Of a stretch of 64,000 bases of DNA, positions 45,627-56,401 are shown one piece after another. Below the pieces are notes generated by a model that worked only from the letters and a program-made list of their open reading frames with translations, made no database searches and was not told where the DNA came from. The DNA comes from Paenibacillus sp. W2I17 (GTDB lineage Bacteria; Bacillota; Bacilli; Paenibacillales; Paenibacillaceae): assembly GCF_030815985.1 (NCBI RefSeq), contig NZ_JAUSXM010000001.1:3534001-3598000 (forward strand), given 5' to 3'. Position 1 is the first letter of the stretch, and each line of letters starts with the position of its first letter. Position numbers and translations under genes: made by a program.

Positions 45627-46871
45627 TTAAGATGAATATTTTTGAAGAACAATAACCGCATTATGACCGCCAAAACCAAAGGAATTAGACATCCCAATCC
45701 GCAAATCCGCTTTTCTTGCCTCGTTTGGTACATAATCCAGATCACATTCAGGGTCCCTCTGTTCCTGATTGATGGTTGGAGGAATGATGCCATGCCGCAG
45801 ACTTTGAATAAGTGAGATCGCCTCCGCACCACCTGCTGCACCAAGCATATGTCCCGTCATGGACTTATTTGCTGTGACCGGAATATCATAGGCACCTGTC
45901 CCGAAAAGTTGCTTAATCGCTCTTGTCTCAGACAGATCACCTGCCTCCGTACTGGTGGCATGAGCGTTAATCACATCAATGTCCTCAGGTCCAATCTGAG
46001 CCTCTTTCAATGAAGCTTTCATCGCCAGATATGCCCCCCGCCCTTCCGGGTGGGTAGCTACCATATGATACGCATCCGAACTGGCACCATATCCAATCAC
46101 TTCGGCAAGAATATTCGCCCCTCTTGCTAGAGCATGAGACAGTGATTCCACGACCAGAATTCCAGCACCCTCCGCCATGACAAAACCGTCTCTCCCTGCA
46201 TCAAATGGACGGCTGGCTGCTTGGAACGCTTCATTTCGTGTAGACAACGCTGTCGCATTACCGAAGCTTGCCAGTGACACTTCCGTTACAGCCGCTTCTG
46301 TCCCGCCAGCAATAATGACATCGGCTCCTCCATGACGAATTAACCGGAAAGCCTCTCCAATGGCTGTATTGCCAATGGAACAAGCCGTTACTGGCGACAA
46401 TGTCGGTCCCCAGCAACCAAACCTCATACTGACCATAGCTGCCGCCATATTGGATATCATCATAGGTACCAGTGTTGGGCTAACTCGCGCAGGTCCCCGC
46501 TCTGACAGGACCTTTCCTTGTTCCATCAATGTCTGGATGCCGCCTATGCCTGAACCAATATATACACCTACCCGTTCACGGTCCAGTTCATCCATCACAA
46601 GACCCGATTGTGATACAGCCTGATCCGCAGCAGCAACAGCAAATTGAACGAATCGATCCATGCGCCTTGCTTCCTTGCGTCCAAAACGCTCTTCACCATC
46701 AAAATCACGGACTACACCAGCGATTCTGGTTTTGTACGAAGCTGTATCAAAATGTTCTATAGGTGATACACCTGATCTACCCTCAATTAATCCATTCCAG
46801 AATGTATGTACATCATTCCCCAAAGGAGAGATGACTCCCATACCTGTAATCACGACTCGTTCCATGTCCAT
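45627..46871 (-). CDS. fabF: Beta-ketoacyl-ACP synthase II
   Basis: Condensing enzyme of fatty acid synthesis that joins malonyl-ACP to acyl-ACP (414 residues, usual 410-415). The Cys-His-His site is visible: cysteine in PVTACSIGN (about 163), histidine in NAHATSTEAGD (about 303) and histidine in KSMTGHMLGAAGGAE (about 340). It stands alone, without acpP or fabD neighbours, so it is probably a second copy with a special task, such as fatty acid adjustment. The divergent MmyB-type regulator is its likely controller. Confidence 0.94.
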   Translation of the reverse strand: MDMERVVITGMGVISPLGNDVHTFWNGLIEGRSGVSPIEHFDTASYKTRIAGVVRDFDGEERFGRKEARRMDRFVQFAVAAADQAVSQSGLVMDELDRERVGVYIGSGIGGIQTLMEQGKVLSERGPARVSPTLVPMMISNMAAAMVSMRFGCWGPTLSPVTACSIGNTAIGEAFRLIRHGGADVIIAGGTEAAVTEVSLASFGNATALSTRNEAFQAASRPFDAGRDGFVMAEGAGILVVESLSHALARGANILAEVIGYGASSDAYHMVATHPEGRGAYLAMKASLKEAQIGPEDIDVINAHATSTEAGDLSETRAIKQLFGTGAYDIPVTANKSMTGHMLGAAGGAEAISLIQSLRHGIIPPTINQEQRDPECDLDYVPNEARKADLRIGMSNSFGFGGHNAVIVLQKYSS

Positions 46872-46940
46872 CCTCCTTCAGCGCTGTTGTCTACCTTACT
46901 CTTACGCTCTGCCACTAATAGTGCACTTTTGAATATCCTA

Positions 46941-46969
46941 TTACAAGTTGTCAATTATAATAGTATAAT
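46941..46969 (+). promoter_or_regulatory. Promoter of the MmyB-type regulator
   Basis: TTACAA (46941-46946), 17-base spacer, TATAAT (46964-46969); start near 46976. The in-frame ATG at 46968 falls inside the -10 and cannot be translated from this promoter. Confidence 0.7.
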
Positions 46970-47003
46970 GACTACCATGATAACGAGGATTGAAGGTGAT
47001 GGA

Positions 47004-47867
47004 TTGAACTACGATGTCAGGTTACAGGCATTGTCCACTTTTCTGAAAACACAGCGTTCCAAAATTTCTCCCGAATCGGTCGGTTTACCCACTGGAAGTC
47101 GGAGAAGAACGCCTGGGCTGAGGAGAGAAGAGGTTTCCCAACTGGCAGGAGTGAGTACAACATGGTATACGTGGCTTGAACAAGGTCGGGATATTCAGGT
47201 GTCCCATTCGGTGTTGGATAACATTGCTTCAGCACTGAGGCTTACTGCAGATGAACGAAAGTATCTGTTTTCGCTCGCCATGGAGCATCATACAGAGCTG
47301 CCCACACTGGAAGAAGAACCGGTTCAACTTCACCCTTCCTTGCAGAAAATTTTGCAAGAACTTCATCACTGTCCTACCGTGATCTCGGATCGGCGTTGTT
47401 ACATTGTCGGCTGGAATGATGCAGCCCGGCATGTTTTTATGGATTTTGAACAGATTGCCCCTGAACAGCGGAATATGATCAGTCTGTTATTTGATCGAAA
47501 GGAGTTTCGCAGGCTCGCGGTGAATTGGGAGGATTTTGTGAGCGGATTTCTGGCGATTTTTCGTGCTTACTATGGTCAGTATGTTGATGATGAATGGTAT
47601 AATTTATTTCTGGATGACATGATGAACAGACATCCCGATTTTCATACCCTTTGGAAACAAAGCAGTGTCAGCAGTGCCCCGGACGTATTAATCGAGTTCA
47701 GGCATTCCAAAGCAGGCAAAATGTTGTTTGATCTGACTTCGTTGCAGGTTCAAGGCAGCTCCGATCTGCGTTGCAGTGTCTACACCCCTGCGCCAGAGAG
47801 CGCTACCGAGCGCAAACTGATGCGCCTGATCGAGCGTGAAGCTGATCCACATCTTGGCAAGCATTAA
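47004..47867 (+). CDS. XRE-family regulator with MmyB-like ligand domain
   Basis: Regulator of 287 residues. The N-terminal helix-turn-helix has the fixed family sequence RRRTPGLRREEVSQLAGVSTTWYTWLEQGR (about 27-56). The C-terminal MmyB-type domain (about 100-270) has NDAARHVFMDF and later EFRHSKAGKMLFDLTSLQV; in relatives it binds fatty acids or similar ligands. The promoter at 46941-46969 excludes ATG 46968. TTG 47004 has GAAGGTG at good distance and is chosen; a leaderless start at ATG 46977 remains possible. It diverges from fabF, so a lipid-linked role is plausible. Confidence 0.85.
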   Translation: MNYDVRLQALSTFLKTQRSKISPESVGLPTGSRRRTPGLRREEVSQLAGVSTTWYTWLEQGRDIQVSHSVLDNIASALRLTADERKYLFSLAMEHHTELPTLEEEPVQLHPSLQKILQELHHCPTVISDRRCYIVGWNDAARHVFMDFEQIAPEQRNMISLLFDRKEFRRLAVNWEDFVSGFLAIFRAYYGQYVDDEWYNLFLDDMMNRHPDFHTLWKQSSVSSAPDVLIEFRHSKAGKMLFDLTSLQVQGSSDLRCSVYTPAPESATERKLMRLIEREADPHLGKH

Positions 47868-48001
47868 ATCGGAGTCTCTCACCTTCTTGGAGTCATGTTA
47901 GAGCCTTGACATCCTCATGTTGCATGTTATAAATATCAGGTATATTAAGTAATTCATGGATCTTAGTCCTTCTACAAGAAGGGGGTTCAGAAAGGAATAT
48001 C

Positions 48002-48676
48002 ATGACGAAAGTGCTTATCATAGAGGACGACAACATGTTAGGCGATACATTATCCTTGTATTTGCAAGGTGAAGGGTATGATGTTATCCGTGTCGATAAC
48101 GCAAGAGATGGTCTTCTACAGCTTCAAGCGCGGCCTGATATCCTGCTTCTTGACTTGATGCTCCCTGATTCGGGTAATAAGAATCCTAGTTCTCTCATGC
48201 GCCAACATACGGCAATCCCCATCATTGTCATCTCTTCCTTAACCGAGGTTTCTGAGCGGATTCGATCATTAACAGATGGGGCTGATGACTATGTATGTAA
48301 GCCTTTCAGCATGCAGGAGCTGAAGGCACGTATTGAGGCCGTATTGCGTCGTTACTCTATATTGAACAGCTCTGTTGTCACTGAACAGGAATCCGGAATA
48401 TCTCTCGATCTGGCCCGAAGAACTGTTTTGTTGAATAACCAGCGCGTGGAGATGACATTCTCCGAATTTGAGATCATGAAGCTGTTTATCCTCAATCCTG
48501 GCAAAGTCTACAGTCGGTATGCCCTAATTGAAGCCATTCGTGGTATTGATGCCTACATTAATGATCGCACCATCGATGTGCACATTACCAAACTTCGCAA
48601 AAAAATTGAGGACAATCCAAAAAACCCCCAATACATTCAAACCATCTGGGGGGTCGGATATAAGTTCACACCTTAA
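48002..48676 (+). CDS. OmpR/PhoB-type response regulator
   Basis: Two-component regulator of 224 residues. The receiver domain (1-118) has acidic IIEDD, the phosphorylated aspartate in LLLDLMLPD (about 52), the serine switch in IIVISSLTE and the lysine in YVCKPFS. The winged helix (about 130-224) ends IDVHITKLRKKIEDNP...TIWGVGYKF. AAAGGA precedes the ATG. It converges with the hybrid kinase at 48697, 20 bases apart, but pairing is not proven. It has no ANTAR domain. Confidence 0.94.
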   Translation: MTKVLIIEDDNMLGDTLSLYLQGEGYDVIRVDNARDGLLQLQARPDILLLDLMLPDSGNKNPSSLMRQHTAIPIIVISSLTEVSERIRSLTDGADDYVCKPFSMQELKARIEAVLRRYSILNSSVVTEQESGISLDLARRTVLLNNQRVEMTFSEFEIMKLFILNPGKVYSRYALIEAIRGIDAYINDRTIDVHITKLRKKIEDNPKNPQYIQTIWGVGYKFTP

Positions 48677-48696
48677 AACCACACAGCTTCATTCGG

Positions 48697-51600
48697 TCAC
48701 CATGGCAGGGACTCGGTAATTTTATCAATTTCCTGTTGTACCTTCTCCAATATTGAACGCAGTTCCTCTTCTTTGAACAACGGACGGAACAAGAGCGATT
48801 CCAATTGGAGTACCGCACACATCAGGTCCACTGCATGCAGATTCGCAGCTACGCCTCGAAGAGAATGAACACTACGAATGACATCAGCAATCTGCTGTTG
48901 CTGAAGTTGGATCGCCAGTTTTTTCTGAAACGAGCCATACTCCATTCTGAATTTCGTGAGCGCATATTGCAGAATATGTGGCTTGCCGTCCATCTGTCTG
49001 ATCGCCTTATCTGCATCAATTCCATTGATCTCCCTTATGCCTTTTAGATCAATCCATATTTCCAAAATGTCTGCGAGCTGTTGTTCATGTATGGGCTTAG
49101 TCAGTATGGCATTCATGCCTGTTTCAAGATATAATTCATGGTCGCTTTTTAAAATATTCGCTGTAAGCGCGATAATGGGTGTACGATCATATTTCCTCAT
49201 CTTGCGAATGTGTCGCGCTGCATCAATTCCGTTCATATCTGGCATATAGAGATCCATCAGAATCAGTTCCCATGTTTGTTCATCCAATTTCTTCAAAACC
49301 TCTGTGCCACTATCTGCCAGCGTCACCTTGAATCCGGTATTTTCCAGCATGGCCCGAATGACCAGTTGATTGATTTCATGATCTTCAGCGATCAGAATGT
49401 GCCCTTTGGATTTAAGCAAATAGGATTCATCGTATTCTATCAACCGCTTTTTCTCCAATGGCCCTTCACCCTGAAGTGCAAGTAAGACTTCGAACAATCC
49501 CAGACGTGTAATCGGTTTGATCATCATGAGATCCGGGCGAAAGGATCTCTCCTCACTCCACAGGGCATTTTCACTAAAAGCATGGGTATAACCCACCATT
49601 TTAAATTTGGTTCGATTCATTCGCTTCATGAAACTGTCCCATAACGAACCGTTGACTGTGTCTTCTATATCCATATCCAACATGATCAACATCGAACTTG
49701 TCCCTTCGGCTTCAGGAGTATACCAATCACTCTCCATCATATGGTTCAAGGAAGTATACAGCGTCGGATTCATCCCGAATGAATAGAGCAGCTGCTTCAG
49801 ATTTGCGCCCATCCGTTCATCATCTTCAATGATAACCACATCATTCGCACCATATAGGAGAGGGTGTGTCTGCAGGGAGAAACTCTCTTCTTCTTCCGAA
49901 TCTGCAAGTTCAAATATCAAGTCGAATGAAAACAGACTGTACTCTCCCAGCACACTATCCACCCGCAAGCTTCCTCCCAAAGAGGTGACCAGAAGGTAAC
50001 AGATGACCAGCCCAAGACCAGAGCCACCATATGTTCGATACGTCGAGGGTTCCGCTTGAGTAAACGGGACAAAGAGCCGTTCCAATTGTTCGGGTGACAT
50101 TCCGATTCCCGTGTCCTCTACCTCAAAACGGACATGAACTCGCTCCGCCTCCAATGAAAGAACCTCTGCCTGCAGCGTTACATATCCATGCTCCGTAAAT
50201 TTAATCGCATTACTGAGCAGATTCAATAACACCTGTTCAAGTCGGAACGGATCACCAATCACCGTTAATGGCAGATCGGGATCGGTTGTAAAGATCACTT
50301 CGATAACTTTGTGCCCGATAGCCACACCAATCTGATCTGCCACACGTTTGATCACTTCCTCTGGTGAAAAAGAGACCTTCTCCAACATCAGCTTGCCTGC
50401 CTCTATTTTTGAAAAATCAAGAATATCATTTACGAGGGCAAGCAAGGTTTGGGAGGAAGCATTGATTTTACTCAAATAATCCTTTTGTTGTGGAGATAGA
50501 TCTGTTCGTTGAAGCAACAACGAAAAGTTGATAATACCGCTCAGTGGGGTACGAATCTCGTGGCTCATGAATGCGAGAAACTCACTCTTCGCCTGGCTTG
50601 CTTTGTCAGCCTTAACACGTCTATAGTGATCCGAAATGTCATGAATGACTGCCTTAATTTTCTCACTCGAGTTTAATACTTTAACAGGGTATAGGTGAAC
50701 CCGAACATGCTGCTCATGACCTTCTCCAATAATGAAACTCAGTTCCGTATCTTGTGCTATATTGTGATGTAAGGCTTTTTGGAAAACGAACAACCAGTTC
50801 TCCAGCTGCTCAATGAACAACAATTCTTCAAGCTGACGCCCAATCACTTCCTGCCTGCCGAGACCGAGAACATCCAGAAATTTCTGATTCACTGACACAA
50901 TACATCTGTTGTTATCCAAACCGACAAACCAATCTGCCGACACTCGCTCAAGTGTTCGATATCGCTCATCACTTTCTTGAATCCTTCGTTTAACCGCTCT
51001 GTGCTCCGTAATATCAAGTCCATATCCCACGACATATTTCACCACACCCTCTTCTCGCAGAGGGCGAACGTTCACCAGCGAATAGTAACCTCCATGCTCA
51101 ATCTCGTAAAAAAAAGATTCCCCTTCCCATGCCCGGTTAAACTGCTTTCGCAGAAATTCTACCTTTTCCTGAGGTAAAATATCCAATGTGCCCAGTTTGT
51201 AATCTTGCTTCAGACTACTCATATCCAAGCCCAGTCGGGAGAGCATCTCTCCCTCAAGCACAAGATACTCGAATTTTCCGTTCTGTTTTCGGATTTTAAA
51301 AGTAAAACCCGGCTGCATACGAAGCATCTCCAGCATTTCCTGATCCCTCTGAATGACCAATCTCCTATATCGATGATTTTGGTTCAGATAATACAGGAAT
51401 AATATAACGAACAGCAGGCAGATACATTGAAAAAAGAGAATCTGCCCCATCATTAGCAGAGAAGGGGAATTTGTCTTTAGTGCAGAAAACTCATACACAG
51501 TAATCAACAGCAACGCTCCGGACAACCACTTCTGTATAAATCCCCTGATATACTTAAAGATCAGACATATGGCTACGACAAATAACAACTCTGTCAACGC

Positions 51601-51939
51601 ATACTGCCAGTTCTCCAACAAGGGATTACGCCCCATATTAATCCGAAACATCCACATGAATGCAAAAGTAACGAAAGCAGAGCCACTCCCACCAAAATAA
51701 GCAGCAAGCAGATACACAATGGCCCGGAAATTCAACAATGTACCATCCTCAAGCACAATAGAGAAATAATAGAGCGCCGTGCCCAACATGCTCAGCGTAA
51801 TACCAATAATGATTCGAGTCGTGATGGATGTTGAACGGGTAGCATTTGTATGGTTCAAATAGTGATGAATTAGGAAAACAAAGATCAAAATTAGCGTGAA
51901 ATTTAATACAAGATCGCGTAGCAAATGGTCACCGTCCAC
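48697..51939 (-). CDS. Hybrid sensor histidine kinase with phosphorelay domains
   Basis: Membrane kinase of 1080 residues. A 5TMR-LYT-type sensor with five to six helices (about 10-190) is followed by two PAS-like domains (about 215-315 and 325-440). HisKA has histidine 460 in [12 protein letters not shown]. The ATPase domain has [13 protein letters not shown] and [12 protein letters not shown]. Two receivers follow (aspartates near 755 in IMLDMDIED and at 896 in [11 protein letters not shown]), then an HPt domain (histidine near 1025 in [11 protein letters not shown]). The start is unclear: GTG 51939 has a poor ribosome site, and TTG 15 bases on follows GGTGA. The target of its HPt is unknown. 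Confidence 0.92.
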   Translation of the reverse strand: MDGDHLLRDLVLNFTLILIFVFLIHHYLNHTNATRSTSITTRIIIGITLSMLGTALYYFSIVLEDGTLLNFRAIVYLLAAYFGGSGSAFVTFAFMWMFRINMGRNPLLENWQYALTELLFVVAICLIFKYIRGFIQKWLSGALLLITVYEFSALKTNSPSLLMMGQILFFQCICLLFVILFLYYLNQNHRYRRLVIQRDQEMLEMLRMQPGFTFKIRKQNGKFEYLVLEGEMLSRLGLDMSSLKQDYKLGTLDILPQEKVEFLRKQFNRAWEGESFFYEIEHGGYYSLVNVRPLREEGVVKYVVGYGLDITEHRAVKRRIQESDERYRTLERVSADWFVGLDNNRCIVSVNQKFLDVLGLGRQEVIGRQLEELLFIEQLENWLFVFQKALHHNIAQDTELSFIIGEGHEQHVRVHLYPVKVLNSSEKIKAVIHDISDHYRRVKADKASQAKSEFLAFMSHEIRTPLSGIINFSLLLQRTDLSPQQKDYLSKINASSQTLLALVNDILDFSKIEAGKLMLEKVSFSPEEVIKRVADQIGVAIGHKVIEVIFTTDPDLPLTVIGDPFRLEQVLLNLLSNAIKFTEHGYVTLQAEVLSLEAERVHVRFEVEDTGIGMSPEQLERLFVPFTQAEPSTYRTYGGSGLGLVICYLLVTSLGGSLRVDSVLGEYSLFSFDLIFELADSEEEESFSLQTHPLLYGANDVVIIEDDERMGANLKQLLYSFGMNPTLYTSLNHMMESDWYTPEAEGTSSMLIMLDMDIEDTVNGSLWDSFMKRMNRTKFKMVGYTHAFSENALWSEERSFRPDLMMIKPITRLGLFEVLLALQGEGPLEKKRLIEYDESYLLKSKGHILIAEDHEINQLVIRAMLENTGFKVTLADSGTEVLKKLDEQTWELILMDLYMPDMNGIDAARHIRKMRKYDRTPIIALTANILKSDHELYLETGMNAILTKPIHEQQLADILEIWIDLKGIREINGIDADKAIRQMDGKPHILQYALTKFRMEYGSFQKKLAIQLQQQQIADVIRSVHSLRGVAANLHAVDLMCAVLQLESLLFRPLFKEEELRSILEKVQQEIDKITESLPW

Positions 51940-52117
51940 ATTACGACTTCAGGATTTCATGCATTCAATGAATGTTGTCAGATTCATGGTCGCAGTTCCT
52001 CAGTACACAAATCATAGTATGCCGTGCTCCCTTATTCAATTGACGATATTGACCATTTTTTTGAAAATAATTACTGCTTTCAGCTAACATCCCCTTATCA
52101 CCAAACAACGTTTTTTT

Positions 52118-52423
52118 TCATGAAAATTCATCATTAAATATGCTGATATAAAAAAGAGAATCATCCAAATGAACCGATGTAATCGTAACCTGGGCTTCCC
52201 ACACTTCCTGATCAACCTTCATCAGTTTGGCAACGCCGGACCAGGTCTGATTTCCTCTCCAGTGGGTATCCATTAGCAATCGGGCAGGCTGACCTATGGT
52301 GCTCTCCCGTGAGAATCCTGTTTTGGTTACATAAACGGAATTCACATCCAGAATCACACCCTCCTCATCTGTAATCATGACCGCATCCGTTAGCAGTAAG
52401 AAGGCTTTGAGTTCCAGTTGCAT
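52118..52423 (-). CDS. Stand-alone PAS domain protein
   Basis: 101 residues forming one PAS domain: LLLTDAVMITDEEGVILDVNSVYVTKTGFSRESTIGQPARLLMDTHW, then strands ending LFYISIFNDEFS. It contains no output domain. GAGGGAG lies ten bases before the ATG. It lies between a chemoreceptor and a hybrid kinase on the same strand and may feed a signal to one of them. Ligand or cofactor unknown. Confidence 0.8.
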   Translation of the reverse strand: MQLELKAFLLLTDAVMITDEEGVILDVNSVYVTKTGFSRESTIGQPARLLMDTHWRGNQTWSGVAKLMKVDQEVWEAQVTITSVHLDDSLFYISIFNDEFS

Positions 52424-52492
52424 GGTTGTCCACTCCCTCTAATGAAACATGATGTGATGCTGTCCCTGTGATACTCTCTTCTACGATCCCGT

Positions 52493-54490
52493 TTAATACT
52501 TAAACTGTCTAATCAGGCGCTGCAGCTCTTCAGCCAGGGTGGACAAGCCACGAGCCGATGAAGAAATCTGCTCCATCGCTGCCAGTTGCTCCTCTGAGGA
52601 AGCGGCCACTTCTTCGGAAGTTGCGGCGTTGCCTGACGCAATGCCTGCCAACTCATTGGATACAGCAGATACTTCCTGCACACCTGCTGTGATCTCTTGC
52701 GACGTGGCAGCAATCTCTTCAATCTGAGGTGTCGTTTCCCGCATGCTATCCAGAATACGTTCAAACTTTCGAATCGCTTCTGTAGAGATGTCCATGCCCT
52801 CTCCAACCTCTGAAGTCACCTTCTCCATCATGCGAACGGAAGCTGCCATATCTTCCTGAACCGCCGTAGTCAGCACGGTGATTTCATTGACAGACTGCCC
52901 GGATTGTTCTGCCAACTTGCGAACCTCTGCTGCTACAACGGCGAATCCATTGCCATGTGTACCTGCACGAGCAGCTTCAATGGATGCGTTCAGCGCGAGC
53001 AGGTTTGTCTGTTTGGCTATATTTCCGATTAACTCCGTGATCGCTGAAATTTGGTGTGATCGTTCATATAACGCTTGAATCAATTGGTTTGTCTGTTCTA
53101 CCGTCTCTTGAATCGATTGCATCTGACTCACCGTCTGCTTGACGGTGTTGCCGCCTTCTTCTGCTTGTACGGTTGTATGTTTCGCCAAATCAGCGACATG
53201 TATGGAACGTTCGGCGATTCTTGTAATACCAATCGTAATTTCATTCATGGCCTGATGGTTATGTTCAATACCTTCGGTCTGTTTCTCCGCACCACTCGCA
53301 ATTTCCTGAATGGCTCGCGCTACCTGCTCACTGGCTGCACTGGTTGATTCCGCACTCTGAGTCATTTCATCCGATAAGATGACTACCTGACTGGCGCTGT
53401 TCTCCACATTTTGAATCAGCACACGCAGATTGTGCTGCATTTTGCCAAAGGCATCACTCAGTTCACCAATCTCATCATGGCTTGTGCTAGTAATGGTTTG
53501 GGTTAGATCCCCTTCACTCACCTGGATCGCCTGATCCTTCAACTGACGAATCGGTTTAACAATCGATCGCATCACGAGCCAGATGATCAAAATTCCGATG
53601 ACAAGACAGGAAACGATGACCATAATCGTTCGATTCAGAATAGGCGCAGCGGCATCCTCTACTTCAGAAGAAAACATGGTGCCTGCGACCTTCCATCCCG
53701 TGGATGCATTCGTGGCGTAATACATGACCTTATCAACCTGATCAAAGGTATAGTTGAAGTTACCGGATTCATTCGTATACACTTGTGTCCAAAAATCTTC
53801 TGTTGCATCTGTTCCAGGTTCCATCGTCGGATGATAGATATACTTTTCGCTGGCATCCAGCAGAATCAGATGTCCCTTTTCTCCTACTTTAATTCCGCTA
53901 ACCAATTGACTAATGTCCGACAGATTAAGATCCAATTGGACCACACCGGATTGGTCATCCAGTGCCTTCGCAATCGTAATGGTAATCTCTTTTGTCTCTG
54001 CAGAAATATAAGGGTCTGTAACAATGACTTGCTGTGGAGTACCCATCGCTTCTGTGTACCATGGTCTTGTTCGCGGATCGTAATCTTCAGGCATCTCCGC
54101 ATCGGAGGACATCAGATACACACCTGCCTCTGTGCCTACACCTATGGTGATGATATCTGTGTTCTGCGCAGCGTACCCCTTCAATTCGTTCACAACCCGA
54201 ACCTCGGCATCTTCTTGTCGTAATTGCTCTGCAAGTGTATTCGCATAATATTCAATGTGATTCCGCTTGGTATTGACTGAAAGATCTATCGTTGCACTGG
54301 CAAGGTTCACATTTTCCATCGCACTATGTAAAATTTGCTTCTCCACTTCATCTTTTGCACTGTTATACGATAAAACTCCAATACTTAACGAAGGAATGGC
54401 CAGGAAAGCAATAAAGGACACCACCAGCTTGGTCTTAAAGTTCTTATGCATCTTGTTGAACCAGGTCGATTTGCTATTTTTTTGGGACAA
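52493..54490 (-). CDS. Methyl-accepting chemotaxis protein with dCache sensor
   Basis: Complete chemoreceptor of 665 residues. First membrane helix about 22-40, then an extracellular double-Cache domain (about 45-275) with [23 protein letters not shown], the signature of amino-acid-type dCache sensors. Second helix about 285-307, then HAMP, then the signalling domain with hairpin tip [34 protein letters not shown]. The start is TTG behind GAGGTAGAG. It resembles the Bacillus McpA/McpB/TlpA group. It precedes the PAS gene on the same strand. Confidence 0.95.
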   Translation of the reverse strand: MSQKNSKSTWFNKMHKNFKTKLVVSFIAFLAIPSLSIGVLSYNSAKDEVEKQILHSAMENVNLASATIDLSVNTKRNHIEYYANTLAEQLRQEDAEVRVVNELKGYAAQNTDIITIGVGTEAGVYLMSSDAEMPEDYDPRTRPWYTEAMGTPQQVIVTDPYISAETKEITITIAKALDDQSGVVQLDLNLSDISQLVSGIKVGEKGHLILLDASEKYIYHPTMEPGTDATEDFWTQVYTNESGNFNYTFDQVDKVMYYATNASTGWKVAGTMFSSEVEDAAAPILNRTIMVIVSCLVIGILIIWLVMRSIVKPIRQLKDQAIQVSEGDLTQTITSTSHDEIGELSDAFGKMQHNLRVLIQNVENSASQVVILSDEMTQSAESTSAASEQVARAIQEIASGAEKQTEGIEHNHQAMNEITIGITRIAERSIHVADLAKHTTVQAEEGGNTVKQTVSQMQSIQETVEQTNQLIQALYERSHQISAITELIGNIAKQTNLLALNASIEAARAGTHGNGFAVVAAEVRKLAEQSGQSVNEITVLTTAVQEDMAASVRMMEKVTSEVGEGMDISTEAIRKFERILDSMRETTPQIEEIAATSQEITAGVQEVSAVSNELAGIASGNAATSEEVAASSEEQLAAMEQISSSARGLSTLAEELQRLIRQFKY

Positions 54491-54761
54491 ATTTCTCTAC
54501 CTCTTCCAGATTAATTTTAGTTTTACTTGTTCTAGCTCTTGTAAAGCTCTCATAGATTGTAAACCATCTTTTTAAAAAACTAGGTCTCACTTCTTGTAAA
54601 AAACACTTTTCACACTAAAAAACTCGAACAAATCTCTTCATTTATAATCCAAAAGAACCATTTTCAAACAAATTATACGAAAAAACTATTAAATAAAGTG
54701 TTCCGGGGATATGACCAAATTGTTAACTTTCTAAATACTTGTTAATAAGCACGCGGACGAC
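54491..54761. other. Chemoreceptor upstream region
   Basis: AT-rich stretch with no gene. It must contain the chemoreceptor promoter on the minus strand. I looked for a sigma-D type motility promoter and saw no convincing match. Confidence 0.4.
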
Positions 54762-54794
54762 AAAAAAAAGATCCAAGCGTTATCGCTCAGATCT
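54762..54794 (-). terminator. Terminator of metNIQ
   Basis: Minus-strand AGATCTGAGCG pairs with CGCTTGGATCT (one mismatch) around a four-base loop, followed by eight T residues, about 30 bases beyond the metQ stop. Confidence 0.85.
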
Positions 54795-54825
54795 ACAGGT
54801 TATTTACATTGGACCAACGTATTCT

Positions 54826-55665
54826 CTATTTAAATGCCGGGATCGCGATATCTGCATATTTCTCTTCGAAGAAGGCTTTGACCTCTGGACCCGCCATGCG
54901 TTTAGCCAGCTTCTGGATCGCTTCGGAGTCCTTGTTATCCTCACGGGCAACCATGGTGATGGCAAAATGGGAATCATCCTTCTCGGTTAACAATGCATCC
55001 TTCTTCGGTGTAAGACCGAGCGGACTGGCATATGCCGGTGTCATGGCTACCAGATCAGCATCATCCATCATGCGAGCCAGCATCAACAAGTCCACTTCCT
55101 CAAACTTGAAGTTCTTTGTATTCTCGGTGATGTCTGCCTGTGTGGCGTTAAAACCTACGCCCTCTTTCAGCTTAATCAACCCGTTCTGCTCCAGCATCAC
55201 AAGAGAGCGACCAATGTTGGAAGGATCGTTTGCAATTGCAACCGTTGCACCTTCTGGCAATTCCTCAATCGTTTTGTACTTTTTGGAGTAGCCGCCATAG
55301 ATGGCATTATAGATAGGCTGTACAGCCACCAGATTGGCATTGTTCGCTTCATTATACTGGGTCATGTAAGGCACGTGTTGGAAGAAGTTTGCATCCACTT
55401 CCTTGTTCGCGAGTGCCGTATTTGGTTGAACGTTATCTGACAACACAACAACTTCCAGGTTGACACCATCTTCCTTCAATAGCGGTTTAACAATATCCAG
55501 TACATCTGTCATCGGTGGAATCAACGTGGCTACTTTCAGCGTAACTTCTTGTGCAGCTTGTGTATCTTCTTTTGTTCCTTCAGCCGCAGGTGTTTCTTCT
55601 TTTTTGCCACAAGCAGCTACAACCAGCATTACTGCAAGCAACATAAGCATCATTTTCACTTTCAT
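54826..55665 (-). CDS. metQ: Methionine-binding lipoprotein
   Basis: Extracellular solute-binding lipoprotein of the NlpA family (279 residues) for methionine import. Signal peptide MKVKMMLMLLAVMLVVAACG with lipobox VAAC. The mature part includes TLKVATLIPPMTDVLDIVKPLLKEDG and FFQHVPYMTQYNEANNANLV, the family ligand region. GAGGGGT supports ATG 55665; the extension to 55725 lies inside the gap after metI. It is the third gene of metNIQ. Confidence 0.93.
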   Translation of the reverse strand: MKVKMMLMLLAVMLVVAACGKKEETPAAEGTKEDTQAAQEVTLKVATLIPPMTDVLDIVKPLLKEDGVNLEVVVLSDNVQPNTALANKEVDANFFQHVPYMTQYNEANNANLVAVQPIYNAIYGGYSKKYKTIEELPEGATVAIANDPSNIGRSLVMLEQNGLIKLKEGVGFNATQADITENTKNFKFEEVDLLMLARMMDDADLVAMTPAYASPLGLTPKKDALLTEKDDSHFAITMVAREDNKDSEAIQKLAKRMAGPEVKAFFEEKYADIAIPAFK

Positions 55666-55729
55666 TTCATGTCTACCCCTCATCGTATAATCTGTATTGG
55701 TTATTCTTAATAATGCACGGTCCAACCGT

Positions 55730-56401
55730 TCAGGATCTGCGATCCAGCCAGTGGGACAGTCTGCTACCTGTGAATTGGATCATCTGTACCAGGATAATCA
55801 TAATGATGATCGTAAATACCATAATCTCCGTTTCGAAGCGCTGATAACCGTAGCGAATGGCAAAATCACCAACCCCGCCGCCACCTACAATACCCATCAC
55901 CGTCGAGTAAGAGATGAAGCTAATCGTAGCTGTCGTGAGTCCCAGTACAAGACCAGATCGTGCCTCCACGTACAAAAACTTCACCACAAGTTGCATCGTC
56001 GATGCCCCCATGGAAGCAGCAGCTTCAACCACTCCCCTCGGTACATCCAGCAACGCTTGTTCCACCAGTCTGGCGTAGTAGGCAATTGCAATGACCGAGA
56101 GTGGCACGGTTGCCGCCAACGTACCTATGGACGTTCCCACAACAATCCGTGTGAATGGAATCATGAATACAACCAGCAGTAAGAACGGAAACGAACGAAC
56201 GATGTTAACGACACTGCCGAGTACAAAGGACAGCGTTTGATTCTGATACCGTTGTCCTCTCCGGAATAAGTACAGCAGTGTACCCAGAGGTAACCCAATC
56301 AGAACAGCTGCCGCAATGGAGATACCCACCATGACAAAAGTCTCTCCGATCGCCTGCCATATCTCATGCTGATATTTCAGCACAGACTCAGGTAACCTCA
56401 T
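55730..56401 (-). CDS. metI: Methionine ABC transporter permease
   Basis: Membrane permease of 223 residues with five helices, typical for MetI. The coupling loop is EAAASMGASTMQLVVKFLYVEARSGLVLGLTTATISFISYS (about 125-165), including the EAA motif. It overlaps metN by four bases (ATGA), so the two are translationally coupled. Confidence 0.95.
   Translation of the reverse strand: MRLPESVLKYQHEIWQAIGETFVMVGISIAAAVLIGLPLGTLLYLFRRGQRYQNQTLSFVLGSVVNIVRSFPFLLLVVFMIPFTRIVVGTSIGTLAATVPLSVIAIAYYARLVEQALLDVPRGVVEAAASMGASTMQLVVKFLYVEARSGLVLGLTTATISFISYSTVMGIVGGGGVGDFAIRYGYQRFETEIMVFTIIIMIILVQMIQFTGSRLSHWLDRRS

Noticed and set aside
46806..47003. Longer start for the MmyB-type regulator
   Set aside because: It would begin inside the fabF gene and read through the regulator's own promoter.
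48002..48676. Response regulator considered as the ANTAR protein for the nas leaders
   Set aside because: Its output domain is a winged helix of the OmpR type, not an ANTAR helix bundle.
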